A DNA stretch of 64,000 bases from Alnus glutinosa. Lineage: Eukaryota > Streptophyta > Magnoliopsida > Fagales > Betulaceae. The position numbers and the translations under genes are program-made. Where the stretch lies: NCBI RefSeq assembly GCF_958979055.1, contig NC_084889.1, positions 30,934,261-30,998,260 of the forward strand, in the 5' to 3' direction. Below are positions 34,382 through 45,130 of the stretch, one piece after another. The notes below the pieces were generated by a model. It saw nothing but the letters and a program-made list of their open reading frames with translations. It made no database searches and was not told the origin of the DNA. Numbering within the stretch: the first letter of the stretch is position 1; the number at the start of each line of letters is the position of its first letter.

Positions 34382-35339
34382 CACCCTCTCTCTCTCTCTC
34401 CCTCTCTTTGCTTGTTTTCTCATGCACTTGGTTGTTTTGTTTCTGGGTTTATGTTTGGAGTGGTAGATCGGATTTTGGTTTTGTCTGTTTTGTTATATAT
34501 CCTTTATCTTGTTTCCTCGGCAACCAAAGAGATCGTTAATGATTCGTAGCGCATATTATCGTGTTTGTGTTTGTGGGTGTGTTTTCTTTTGGGCATTTTG
34601 GGAAGAAAAAACTTTGTTCTTTTGGAGATTTGGTAGGCTCTTTTTCGTGGTCTGAAAATCACATTGTAAAGGGAAGGAAAATGTGGTTTGGTGCAATCGA
34701 TTTCTTTTTTTTTTTCTTCCTTCTGTTGGTTTCCTTTTTACTTTGGTTCTCTGAAATTCGTTTCTTTCTCTCTTGATTAATATATGCTGTCTTTGGTTGG
34801 TTGGTGGTTGGAAATGCATATAACATAATTAGATTCGTTATTGTAGTTGAAACATATATATGTTCTAGCTTGATTCATTTCCACAGAATATCTTTTAAAT
34901 CTTGTTCTTTTTGTTGATATTTTTTCTTTATGGGAAGACTTCACCTTACCACCCAAACTATCACCTCATTTGCATCCCCCTCTAAACTATCAATTAAATC
35001 AATTGATGCTCCAATTTGAAAGAATTATTGCAATGCACCCCGCCGTCTAAATCATTTGTTAAATGTGATGACAATTGCAATCGGTGAGTGGCACATGCTG
35101 CCTGGACTAATCAAGCTTATGAAATGATCAAGTCACCCCAGAGAAGTCTTTGGAGATGACATAATTTTGCCCCTATAAACCTCACAAAATGTCTGAAGTA
35201 CCTTTGTTAATTCTTCTGATATGTTTGTAGCACCCCTTAAAAGTATGAAATGACCGAATCACTCTTGACAAGCCTCATGAAATGTGTCACTATTTCAAAA
35301 AAAGAAAAATAATAATAACAATATCAAAGTTAGAAATTT

Positions 35340-37535
35340 TTTATTTTTTTTATAAGTAATTGCAAGTATTATTAAAAAGCGCATCCTAGGTAACACAAGA
35401 TGTATAGAAGAGAAACACCTAATTAAAAGAAGAGGCGAGATCTAGAAAAGCTTAAAAGTTAGAAATATTAAAATCAAAGACAACAAGCCAATGGTAAAGT
35501 GTCTTAAAGAACAAAGCATTTAATTCCACCGATGTCTACTCACGATCCTCAAAATTCCGATAATTTCTTTTCTTCTAGAGACACCACATAAGGTAAGACA
35601 GTATCATTTTCCATATTACATCAAAATGAGGCCTATCAACATGCCCTCTCCAACATGCAAAGAGGTCTACCACTCAACTAGGCATAACCCAAGCGAGCCC
35701 TACACTATTGAAGATAGCGTTCTAAAGAGCACTAGCAATCTCACAATGGAGCACAAGGTGATCCACTGACTCCCCACTCTTTTTACACATCCAGCACCAA
35801 TCAAACCAGAATAATATGCATCTTCCTAAGGTTGTCTATGGTAAGGACCTTCCCAAATGCAGCCGACCAAGCAAAGAACGTCACTCTTAATGGGGCCTTA
35901 TTCCGTTAAATACTCTTCCGAAGGAAATGAGTATTATCATGAGAAACAAGGACATTGTAGTATGATCTAACATCGAACAACCCTCTCTTGGAAGGTACCC
36001 AACATAGCTTGTCTTCACCACCCAGTCTCAATCTTAAGGAATACAACAAATTGAAGAACGAGTTAAGAGATAGCCCAATCGATTGGGGAGCATGTGACCT
36101 CCCAATTGAGCTCCTATAAGAAAGTTAACATTCCATTGATGAGAGGCACTTGAGAGATCCAAATAGTCTGCCACAGGAGCTTCCTTAAATCGGGCCATAC
36201 TAAACAAGACCAAGAAAGCTATATTGAGGACTTGATCCCCACACTACATTGGTCATACTGAGCAAGACCGAGAAAGCTATATTGAGGACTTGATCCCCAC
36301 ACTACACATCATGCCAGAATCCAATTTTGGATTTGTCACCCACCACAAATCTAGTATGGTTAGAAAGCTTTCTCCAGTCCCTCCTGCTATTTTTCCAAAG
36401 CCCTACCCCATACAACCCATGGACCTCATTAAAATATCACCCACCCCACGAGCTGCCATATTTAGAATCCACAAGCACACTCCATAAGGCCTCCCTCTCA
36501 TGAGCATAGTGGCAAAGCCACTTTCCCAAAAGAGCTAGGTTAAACAAAAGTAAATTCTGCACCCCCAACCCTCCTTCAGAAATTGGAGTACACATCTTAA
36601 GCTAGCTAACCAAGTGGAATTTCAACTCTTCACTAATACGATCCCACAAAAAATCCTGCTGCAACTTCTCTATGCGATTGACATCACCAACCGAGAGAGA
36701 AAAAAGAGACATGAAGTAAGTAGTCAGATTGGATTAAGTGCTTTTGATCAAGGTAACTCTTTCGACAAGTACATCATCTTCCATCCAGCCAAGCAGTGTT
36801 CTATTTTCTCAATAATGTCATCCCAAATAGATTTGGCCTTAAACAAAGCTCCTAGGGGAAGGTCTAAGTATTTCATAGGCAAAGGAAAAACCCTACAGCC
36901 CAAGATGTTACCCATACCTTCAACATTAGTGACATCTCCAACAAGGACCAACTCTAATTTAGCCATATTAATCATCAAACCTGAAACCACTTCAAAGCAT
37001 AAAAACAAACTACGCAAACTACGTAGATGATTTGGATTTGCCTCACAAAAAAATAAGGTGTCATCCGCAAAACAAAAGATGAAAAATGTTGAGGGTACTT
37101 CCACTCCTAGATCCCACCGAGAAGCTTGATAATAACCCCCATTCTCTATAGCAGAAATCTTTTTACTTAACGCCTCCATGACAATAAGAAATAGAAAGGG
37201 GGACAATGGATCTCCCTGTCTCAAGCCACGGGAACTACTAAAGAATCTCGACAGAGTGTCATTCACCAATACAAAAAAGCACATCTAAGAGATACAAAAA
37301 GCTATCCAATTACACCATTTCTTTCTAAATCCGCACCTCCTTAGCAAATACAATAAAAAGTCCCAATTGACATGGTCATAGGTCTTCTCAATATCCAACT
37401 TGCACAACACACCTGGTTCCCCAGATCTGATCCTAGCACTTGTTGGCTATAAGGATAGAGTCAAGAATCTACCTATCCTTGATGAAAGCATTCTGAGGCT
37501 TAGAAATGATCTTCCTCAGTCTAATGTCGTTTTAT
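35340..37535 (-). mobile_element. 5'-truncated L1 fragment (reverse transcriptase to 3' end)
   Basis: The minus strand carries KIISKPQNAF at about 37500, the reverse transcriptase core with SRGLRQGDPLSPFLF and FADD (37284-36748), then a zf-RVT-like part (36600-35700) with stops, and ends in ACTTATAAAAAAAAT at 35340. Sequence upstream of RLRKIISKPQ does not continue the domain, so the insertion was truncated there. A 58-bp tandem duplication lies inside it at 36195-36310. Confidence 0.75.
36195..36310. repeat. 58-bp tandem duplication within the L1 fragment
   Basis: 36195-36252 and 36253-36310 are direct copies with a few substitutions, sharing GAAAGCTATATTGAGGACTT. Confidence 0.85.
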
Positions 37536-38961
37536 TCCATAATCATCCCCACAACTCCCAAACTTGGAATTGGAATTCGAATCTCCAGTACTTTCCCAAC
37601 TCGTACTTACCTCCAATCCGACCAAATGTGGCCTGTGTTGCTTCTTATACTCCACAATTACTTGGGCCATATGAAACAAACATTGCACTATGTGTCCAAC
37701 AATCTACAGCCTCATCATCAGCCTCTCACTCATACTCAACCCTAAGATCGTAAAACCAATACCTATAAATGCCAAGTTCCCCTTAACATCCAATACTATC
37801 ATGACTTCAAGTGTGACCAAAGGCTCCACAACTCCTTCAGCTACTCTATGGCATTTTCTTGGACTCGGACTGATGGCTCATAGGCATCATGCAGCAGTCG
37901 TTGGCATGTCAAAGGAATCGAGCTTCACACAGGGGTGGCAGCAGCAGGTGCCGAATGAATTGCAGCTATGGAGGAGGTTATTGGGTATGGATAAGGTTCA
38001 AGTCATGCACTTTGAAGAGGTTTTGGGATTGGAGGTGAATTTTTGGGTTTATGAATTTGTTTGGAATGATTGATTTGAAGGGTTGGATTGAAGAAAAAAT
38101 TGGGTTTGCTTGTTTGTGAGTTTTGGTGTGTTTTGAGAGGCTAATTTGAAGGGTTAAATTGAAGCTAATTTTGGGTTCTGCAATTAATTTGAGAAAGTTA
38201 TCTAAAGGTTTGTTTGGTTTCTGTAATCATAGGTGGGAGTGTGCATTTTCACTTTCTCTTGTTTTTGCTTCAATTCTTGCTTGCTTGTGATTGAAGTTTT
38301 GGTGATGGCCGTGTAGGGGTTGCTAGTTGACTCACGACAGAGTGCTCGTTCAGTGGCAGTGCTGCCATATGTGTGTAGGGATTGTAGATCAGGGTGCGAG
38401 GTTGAATAGGGGTGGGTAAAGAACTGATTTTTCAAAATCTGACCCGGTTTTGACCCGCATAGGTTGACTTCCGACGGTTCTCAGGTCAGATTATGGCATG
38501 ATTTTTTAAATATTTTCGAAAAAATCAGAGTTCGAATTGGAATATGGCAGGATTTCCGATTCTGACCCGGCCCAACCTGACTTTTAAATATACTTTAAAA
38601 AGTGTCATTTTAGGTGAGCATATATTCTAATTTCCCTAACCTTATCCCTCACTTTTCTTCTCTCTCTAGCTCTCTAGACCGCAGCTACTACCTCAGCCTG
38701 CAGTTTCTCTTCTCTCAACTTTTTCTTATATAAGTTGTGTTCGAAGGTCTTCTCCAATCCTCATACTTAAGGCCTGTTCCTAAAAAGATGAAGACGAAGA
38801 ACATATCTGTTCTTCATTCGAAGATGAAGAGAATGTTTGTTCTTTGTCGAAGAACAAGATCTGTGCTCTTGCCTAGGAGACCATTTCCAACTCTTTTGCC
38901 CAATTCTGACTCCGACTCTTGACATTTAGGAGGCGGGGTCAGATGGGATCGGAGGTTTTTA
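37536..38961. other. Body of the Mutator-like element, unidentified
   Basis: Contains an open frame of 127 codons (37690-38073, plus) with no domain known to me. A short segment (38410-38600) has CTGACCCGG / CCGGGTCAG-type pairs like MITE arms. It may be sequence captured by the element, but I cannot name a source gene. Confidence 0.35.
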
Positions 38962-39289
38962 TGTAAAATTTAGAGATTTATTGGATAATTCTGCCTACTT
39001 CAACCGTAGGGCAGAAACTGTATTTATAAGAAGAGAGTTAGTCCTTGGACAGGACTGTACAAAGCTATCGTGAAACCATAGAGAAGTCCTTTAGTAGGAC
39101 TGTACAACCAGTAGATAAGGATTGTACAACCAGTAGATAAGAGACCTAAAACTATACAACTTATAGTAGTAGAAACATAAGATAATGTAGAAACCTAAAG
39201 CTATACAACTTGTAGTAGTAGAAACATAAGAGAACTAATTCTTGACAGATTTATCTTTATCAGAAGATAAAGATATATCTGGTCTAATA
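38962..39289 (-). repeat. Copia 3' LTR
   Basis: On the plus strand it reads TGTAAAATTTAGAG ... TCTGGTCTAATA. The polypurine tract (minus strand GAGTTTGAGGGGGCG) lies just inside at 39290-39304. Confidence 0.9.
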
Positions 39290-42200
39290 CGCCCCCTCAA
39301 ACTCGACGTAGGAAGTCTGACATTGAGGTTGAAACTAAGCTGAAGAAACCGGCTGGAAGGAAGAGCCTTTGTTAGGACATCGGCAAGCTGATCTTTGCTA
39401 GAGATAAACTTGACCTCTAGATACTTGTCTGCAACTTGATTTCAAACAAAATGATAGTCTATCTCAATGTGCTTTGTACGCGCATGATAGATTGGATTGG
39501 AAGTGAGATAAGTTGCTCCAATGTTATCACAATATAGGAGTGGTGCTCGTGGAAGAGAAACACGAAGTTCTTGGAGAAGGGACTGGATCTAAATCAATTC
39601 AGCAGAAGCATTTGCAAGGGCTTTATACTCGGACTCCGTGCTTGAACGTGACATAATGGGCTACTTCTTGGAACTCCATGAAATCAAGTTTTTACCGAGA
39701 AACACACAATATCCAAACCTTGATTTCTTGTCATCTGGGCAACCAGCCCAATCAACATCCGAGAATGCAACAAGCTGATGCGAGGAGAGTTTGTGGATGC
39801 AAAAAGTGTAGTCAACTGTAGCCTTTAAGTAGCTCAAGATATGCTTGACAGCAGACCAATGAGGGTCTCTAGGATCTTGCATAAACGGAGATACCTTATT
39901 GACAGCAAAGGCAATGTCCGGTCGAGTGAGAGACAAGTATTGAAGTGATCCAATAGTACTGCGATAGAGAGTAGGATCTGTAATTGTAGAACCTTCAAAC
40001 TTGCTTAGAATTGTGGAGGAGGACATTGGAGTGGCAATCGGTTTTGCAAGATGCATATTGGTCTTCTTGAGAATATCAAGGATGTATCTTTGTTGAGAGA
40101 GATGAAGACCATCCGAGGACCAAGTAGCTTCAACACCTAAAAAGAAATGTAGAGATCCAAGATCTTTGAGAGCAAATGATGAGTTTAGATCAGAAATAAG
40201 TCTAGAGATTGCATCTTTGTGTGAACTTGTGATGATTATATCATCAACATAAATCAAGACAAAGATTTTAATCCCATGAGCATTGTAGACAAAAAGGGAC
40301 GAGTCGGCCTTGGAGCTTGTGAAATGTAATTCTAGAAGCTGTGTACTTAGTCTTGAAAACCATGCCCTTGGTACTTGTTTTAAGCCATACAATGTTTTGT
40401 GTAATTTGCAAACTGCCATAGGATGTGAAGGATGCTGGAAACGGGGCGGTTGTACCATATACACGGTTTCTTGGAGGCTGCCATGGAGGAAAACATTGCT
40501 TACATCAACTTGATGAATAGCCCAACCTGCAGAAACAGCAATGGAGAGCACTGTTCTAATAGTTATAGGTTTAATAACAAGGATATAAGTTTCAGAAAAA
40601 TCAATTCCGGGTTGTTGATGGAACCCTTTAGCTACTAAACGAGCCTTGTACCGCTCAATTGTACCATTAGCCTTTTTCTTGATTCTGAACACCCATTTAC
40701 ACCCGACAATGTTCATAGATGGAGAAGGTGAAACAAGGGACCAAGTACCATTTTTAAGGAGGGCATCAAACTCCTCATTCATTGCCTTGCGTCATTCAGT
40801 ATGCTTGGATGCTTAAGTGTAGCAAGTTGGCTCAATTTCCTGTTCCTGAATTACTGCCATGAGTGCTTGAGGAGGTGGATATTGAATTCGGCCATGTAAA
40901 TTTTGTAGGTTTAAAAATTTGATTCGATGATCGGGTAGTCATGCCATGCACTCTTGGTTGGGGAAGTGGTTGGGAAGCAAGAGGAGAATCAAAAGGAACT
41001 AGAGCATTGGTATGTGAAGTGTCTGTGTTTGTGGTTGTGGAGGGTAAGGATGAGGGGATACAAGGCGAATTTGGCTCGAGAGAGGAGCTGCTGGTGGCAT
41101 TACCTTGGGTGTTTGATGGTTGAATAAGAGGGACACAGATACTGGGATGAATGGGAGGGGGATTAGAAGATTGGTTTGGAATGGATTTGGAGAAGGGAAA
41201 GTTTTGCTCATTAAAGATGACATGCCGAGCAATGTAGACTCTACTAGATGGAATATGGAGACACTTGTATCCAAGATGATTCTTGCTATACCCAATGAAG
41301 ACACACGATTGAGACCGGAAGGCAAGTTTGGTGGAATTATACGGGCGAAGGAAAGGCCAACACTCACAGCCAAAGACTTTTAGGAACTTGTAATCAGGTG
41401 AGATTTTGAATAAGGATTCAAAGGGAGATTTGTGCTTGGTAACTTTGGAAAGGAGTCGATTTATGAGATAGACTGTAGTCTCAAAAGCCAAGTCCCAAAA
41501 AGTGAAAGGTACAGAGGCAGTAGCAAGAAGGGAGAGACCAATTTCAACAAGATGTCGATGTTTTCTTTCAACAGATCCCATTTGATGATGTGTATGTGGA
41601 CAACTAAGACGATAGGACACTCCCATGGTAGTGAGAGATGTTTGAAGAGGACGAAATTCACTTCCATCGTCACTTTGAACAGAGATAATTTTGGTACCAA
41701 AATATGTTTCAACAAGTTGCTTGAAACGGAGAAAAGTAGCACAAACATCATATTTTAATTTGAGAGGATAGAACCAAGTATATTTACTAAAATCATCCAC
41801 AATACTTAGATAGAAACGATTATTGTTTACAAAGGTGATAGGAGCGGGGCCCCATACATGAATGAAAAGTAATTGCAAAGGATTACTAGAAATAGAAGGA
41901 CTATAACTAAAGTGAAGACGATGACTCTTGCCCTATTGACATGATGAACAAACAGAAGATAACTTGGAGGAAGTCATGGGCAGTTTATTGGACTGGATAA
42001 TTTGATTGATAATTGGAGAAGCTGGATGACCCATCCGGAGATGCCATTGGTCCAAGGGGACTTTTTCACCGAAATAGGCAACAAAGTTCTTGGAAGGAGC
42101 ATGAGAGGAAGGCCATGGATAGAGGCCGGATCTACTCGGGCCTTGGAGGAGCAACTGGCGGGTGTGAAGGTCCTTAACACAGAAAAACTTAGGATGAAAT

Positions 42201-43465
42201 TCAATGAAAACGTGATTGTCACGAGCAAACTGGTTTATAGATATGAGATTCTTTTGGATTTGAGGAACATGGAAGAGTGAATATAAATGAAAATTGTGTG
42301 AGGGTGTAGGCAATATACCACGACCAGAATGTAAGATTTTCAAACCTTGCCCGTTTTCGACTCGAATCGTGTCAGGTCTAGTGTATTCAGCAGCATTCAA
42401 GTTGAGATTTGATAGGTCATTTGTGAGGTGAACATTGGAGCCAGTATCCGAATACCAGGAGGAGTCAAGAGCAGGAGTTGCTGAGGCCATTTTGACATGC
42501 ATCGAAGAGGAGTCATTCTGGTTGCTTTGCTCATACCTGAACCAGCATGTGGCTGTTGTGTGGCCTTGTTTGTGGCATACTTGACATGTTGGTCGCTAAG
42601 AGGGGGAGTTCCCGGATGAAGAAAATTGCTGAGGTGGTCCTCTGCCACGACCACGGCCTCTACCGCGGAAATAATTGTTGGTGTGTGGGCCAGTGTTGTA
42701 TCCACGGTTGTTTCGGGAATATGACTGGCTCTGGCGTTGGGCAGTGTTGGCAGTGGAGATGTTCAAATCAATGGTTGATTTGTGTTGCTCCAAATGCATC
42801 TCATAAGAGAGCCTAAACCCATAGAGTTCATTGAGGGAGATGGAATCTTGTAGTGTGGTCACAGAGGTGACAAGAGAATCAAATTCTGGACCAAGACCAG
42901 CGAGTATAGTGAAGACAAGTTCCGAAGCTTCAATGGGTTTGCCAACCGCAGCCAAGAGATGTGAGAATCCCTGCGCTTTTTGATAATAAGCGGAGATCGT
43001 AAGAGCACCTTTCTTTAAGGTAGCTAATTGTTGCTTGAGTTGCATTATTCGGGACTGAGATTGAGCGGAGAAAAGAGTTTCTAAAGTTAGCCATACCTCC
43101 CGAGAAGCGGTAAGACCAATGACATGGGGTAGAGCTTCAACCGAGAGAGTGGAGATGATGGCGCTAAAGATCATTTTGTCTTGATGATACCAGAGTCGAG
43201 AGGCTGGATTTGCAACAAGGCCGGATGTTGAGTCTGGAACAAGCTGAGGAGGTCGTGGATGTGTTCCATCGACATAAATGAAGAGATTTTGGCCCTCTAG
43301 GAATGGGACCATCAGAAAGTGCCATAGGATGTAGTTGTCTTGGTTTAGTTTTTCCGAGATATGGTGATGAATATTCTGAAGAGGGACTGTGGTTGCGGAA
43401 GGGGTATAGGACGAAAGAGGGGGTGAGGTTTGGGTGGAGGATTCGGTTTCAAATGGAATTGCCAT
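39290..43465 (-). pseudogene. Copia gag-pol (multiply interrupted)
   Basis: Gag starts at 43465 (about 290 codons to the first stop at 42596-42598), followed by a CCHC knuckle CQVCHKQGHTTATC. The protease active site is DTGS (about 42448). The integrase zinc part is HLRMGHP ... CSSC, then a catalytic core with SDDGSEF and ERKHRHLVE, but the first Asp expected before VWGPAP is missing. Reverse transcriptase (40782-39661) has VDVSNVFLHG and YVDD. RNase H follows with [11 protein letters not shown]. Stops lie at 42596, 41933, 40813, 40792, 39661, 39589 and 39442, with a frameshift between about 40860 and 40910. Each stop is one transition from a sense codon common at that site. Confidence 0.88.
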
Positions 43466-43483
43466 AGACGTTAGTCTTGAGAT

Positions 43484-43496
43484 GGCTCTGATACCA
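43484..43496 (-). promoter_or_regulatory. Copia primer-binding site
   Basis: TGGTATCAGAGCC on the minus strand, directly next to the 5' LTR, matches the initiator-Met tRNA primer-binding site used by plant copia elements. Confidence 0.9.
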
Positions 43497-43824
43497 TGTA
43501 GAATTTAGAGATTTATTGGATAATTCTGCCTACTTCAACCGTAGGGCAGAGACTGTATTTATAAGAAGAGAGTTAGTCCTTGGATAGGACTGTACAAAGC
43601 TATCGTGAAACCATAGAGAAGTCCTTTAGTAGGACTGTACAACCAGTAGATAAGGATTGTATAACCAGTAGATAAGAGACCTAAAACTATACAACTTATA
43701 GTAGTAGAAACATAAGATAATGTAGAAACCTAAAGCCATACAACTTGTAGTAGTAGAAACATAAGAGAACTAATTCTTGACAGATTTATCTTTATCAGAA
43801 GATAAAGATATATCTGGTCTAATA
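43497..43824 (-). repeat. Copia 5' LTR
   Basis: Same length as 38962-39289 with five differences, all transitions. Contains a TATAAATAC promoter-like box on the minus strand. Confidence 0.9.
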
Positions 43825-44186
43825 TTTTCGACTCTTCCTACTTCCTGATTGGCCCCATTCGTGTATGTCAAAAAAGGGGATACCTCAACGCCCGTGCTAG
43901 CTCTTAAAGGGAATATGCTATTAGTAGAGTTTCCAATCTTAAACATGTTGTACATAAGCTTAGAAAAGATGGACAAAGCCGGTGGTTAGGCAGACGCCCC
44001 ATTGTTCGCCTTTCCGACTCTGATTGAGTCAGTGCTCAGCCCTATGGTTCAAAAGATAGATTTGGATTGGGATTAGGTGTTTCAACGGCACCTGCAATCC
44101 CATAATGGGAAATTTGGTAATTTTGCAAGCTTTGTTGGCCCAGACGACGGGGTTAGCAATTTCTGTTGCATTTAGTGGCTGATTTA
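43825..44186. other. Body of the Mutator-like element, right part
   Basis: No coding frame or repeat recognised between the copia 5' LTR and the Harbinger MITE. Confidence 0.4.
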
Positions 44187-44623
44187 GGCCCTGTTTATTA
44201 AACCCCTTCCCCCTCCCCTCCCCACCCCCTTTTCCCCCTGTCAGTACGGGTAATCAGGAAACTGAAATAGTTGGCTTCTTGAGAAGCCAACTATTTTATT
44301 CTATTCCTATTTTACCCCCAATATTTCAGTTTACTACCTTTTTTTTGTTCTTCATATTAAAAAGTTGGGGGTAAAATTGGAATAGACTGAAATGTTAGCT
44401 TTTGGAAGAAGTCAACATTTTATTCTATTCCTATTTTACCCCCAACTTTTCAGTTTATTCCCAACTTTTTTTGTTTTTCATATCGAAAGATTTGGGGTAA
44501 AATTGGAATAAAATAAAATGTTGGATTCTTTTTCAAACTTCTCTACTATCCATAGATTCCGTACTGACACAAACTGACGATGAGGAGGGGAGGGGAGGGG
44601 GAAGGGGTTTAGTGAACGGGGCC
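44187..44623. mobile_element. Harbinger/Tourist-like MITE with TTA duplication
   Basis: Ends GGCCCTGTTTATTAAACCCC and GGGGTTTAGTGAACGGGGCC are inverted, and TTA flanks both sides (44184-44186, 44624-44626). The interior has paired CTATTTTATTCTATTCC segments. 437 bp, no coding content. Confidence 0.85.
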
Positions 44624-45130
44624 TTAGACATTGGGGGCATATTGCAAGAATTCTTTTAAGTTGACGTGCTAATCGAGTCAATTGATAGTTTGGTGGGCTG
44701 ATTGCAAATGGAATAACATTTTGGGTTGGTAGAGTATAATTTTTCCTTTTTTTTATGGTGTTTTAATTCATGTTATTATTCTCTTTCATTTGCAGCACTT
44801 AGTATAGGATGATAACTGCTTTTAAGTGGAGTATTGCTCGATTTGTAGTGAGGAAATCAGTGTCACTAGATGCGTGCAAAGAGATAAATTTGTTTGTGAA
44901 TGAGTTGTGTTGGTGGTGGTGATTGTTGCTGCCCTGCGACTTATGTCATTGTAGCATGCGTGTTGTTTGTGTTTGGTTTGTGTTTTTTAAAAGTAATGGA
45001 TATGGAATGGTTCAGATTAACATGGTGATATATTTCTACACGTGTAATTGGTGTAAAGTTCTTCTATTGAATTTTGTGTATGCTTTGTTTTGGTGGTGCT
45101 TTCTGTGACAGGGTTTTGGGATCTTGTCAG

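Larger units (their letters stand above)
38962..43824 (-). mobile_element. Complete copia (Ty1) LTR retrotransposon, inactive
   Basis: Two 328-bp LTRs, a primer-binding site, gag, protease, integrase, reverse transcriptase and RNase H in copia order on the minus strand. The LTRs differ at five sites, so insertion was recent. Flanking bases (TTTTA and TTTTC) suggest a 5-bp target duplication with one change. Seven in-frame stops and a frameshift in gag-pol, and loss of an integrase catalytic Asp, make it non-autonomous. It sits inside the Mutator-like element upstream of MBD2. Confidence 0.92.
34932..44746. mobile_element. Large Mutator-like element (9.8 kb) with nested insertions
   Basis: The left arm (34932-35045) and the right arm (44630-44746) are inverted relatives, for example AAACTATCAATTAAATCAAT against its partner AATCGAGTCAATTGATAGTT, and AAAGAATTATTGCAATG against CATATTGCAAGAATTCTTTT. 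The ends are GGGAAG on the left and TTTTTCC on the right. Flanking 10-mers TTTTCTTTAT (34922-34931) and TTTTTTTTAT (44747-44756) differ at one base. Within lie an L1 fragment, a complete copia element and a Harbinger MITE. The remaining body (about 2 kb) has no transposase that I can see. Confidence 0.6.

Noticed and set aside
37400-37753. 117-codon plus-strand frame
   Set aside because: Its first part is antisense to the L1 reverse transcriptase fragment, and the rest has no recognisable domain.
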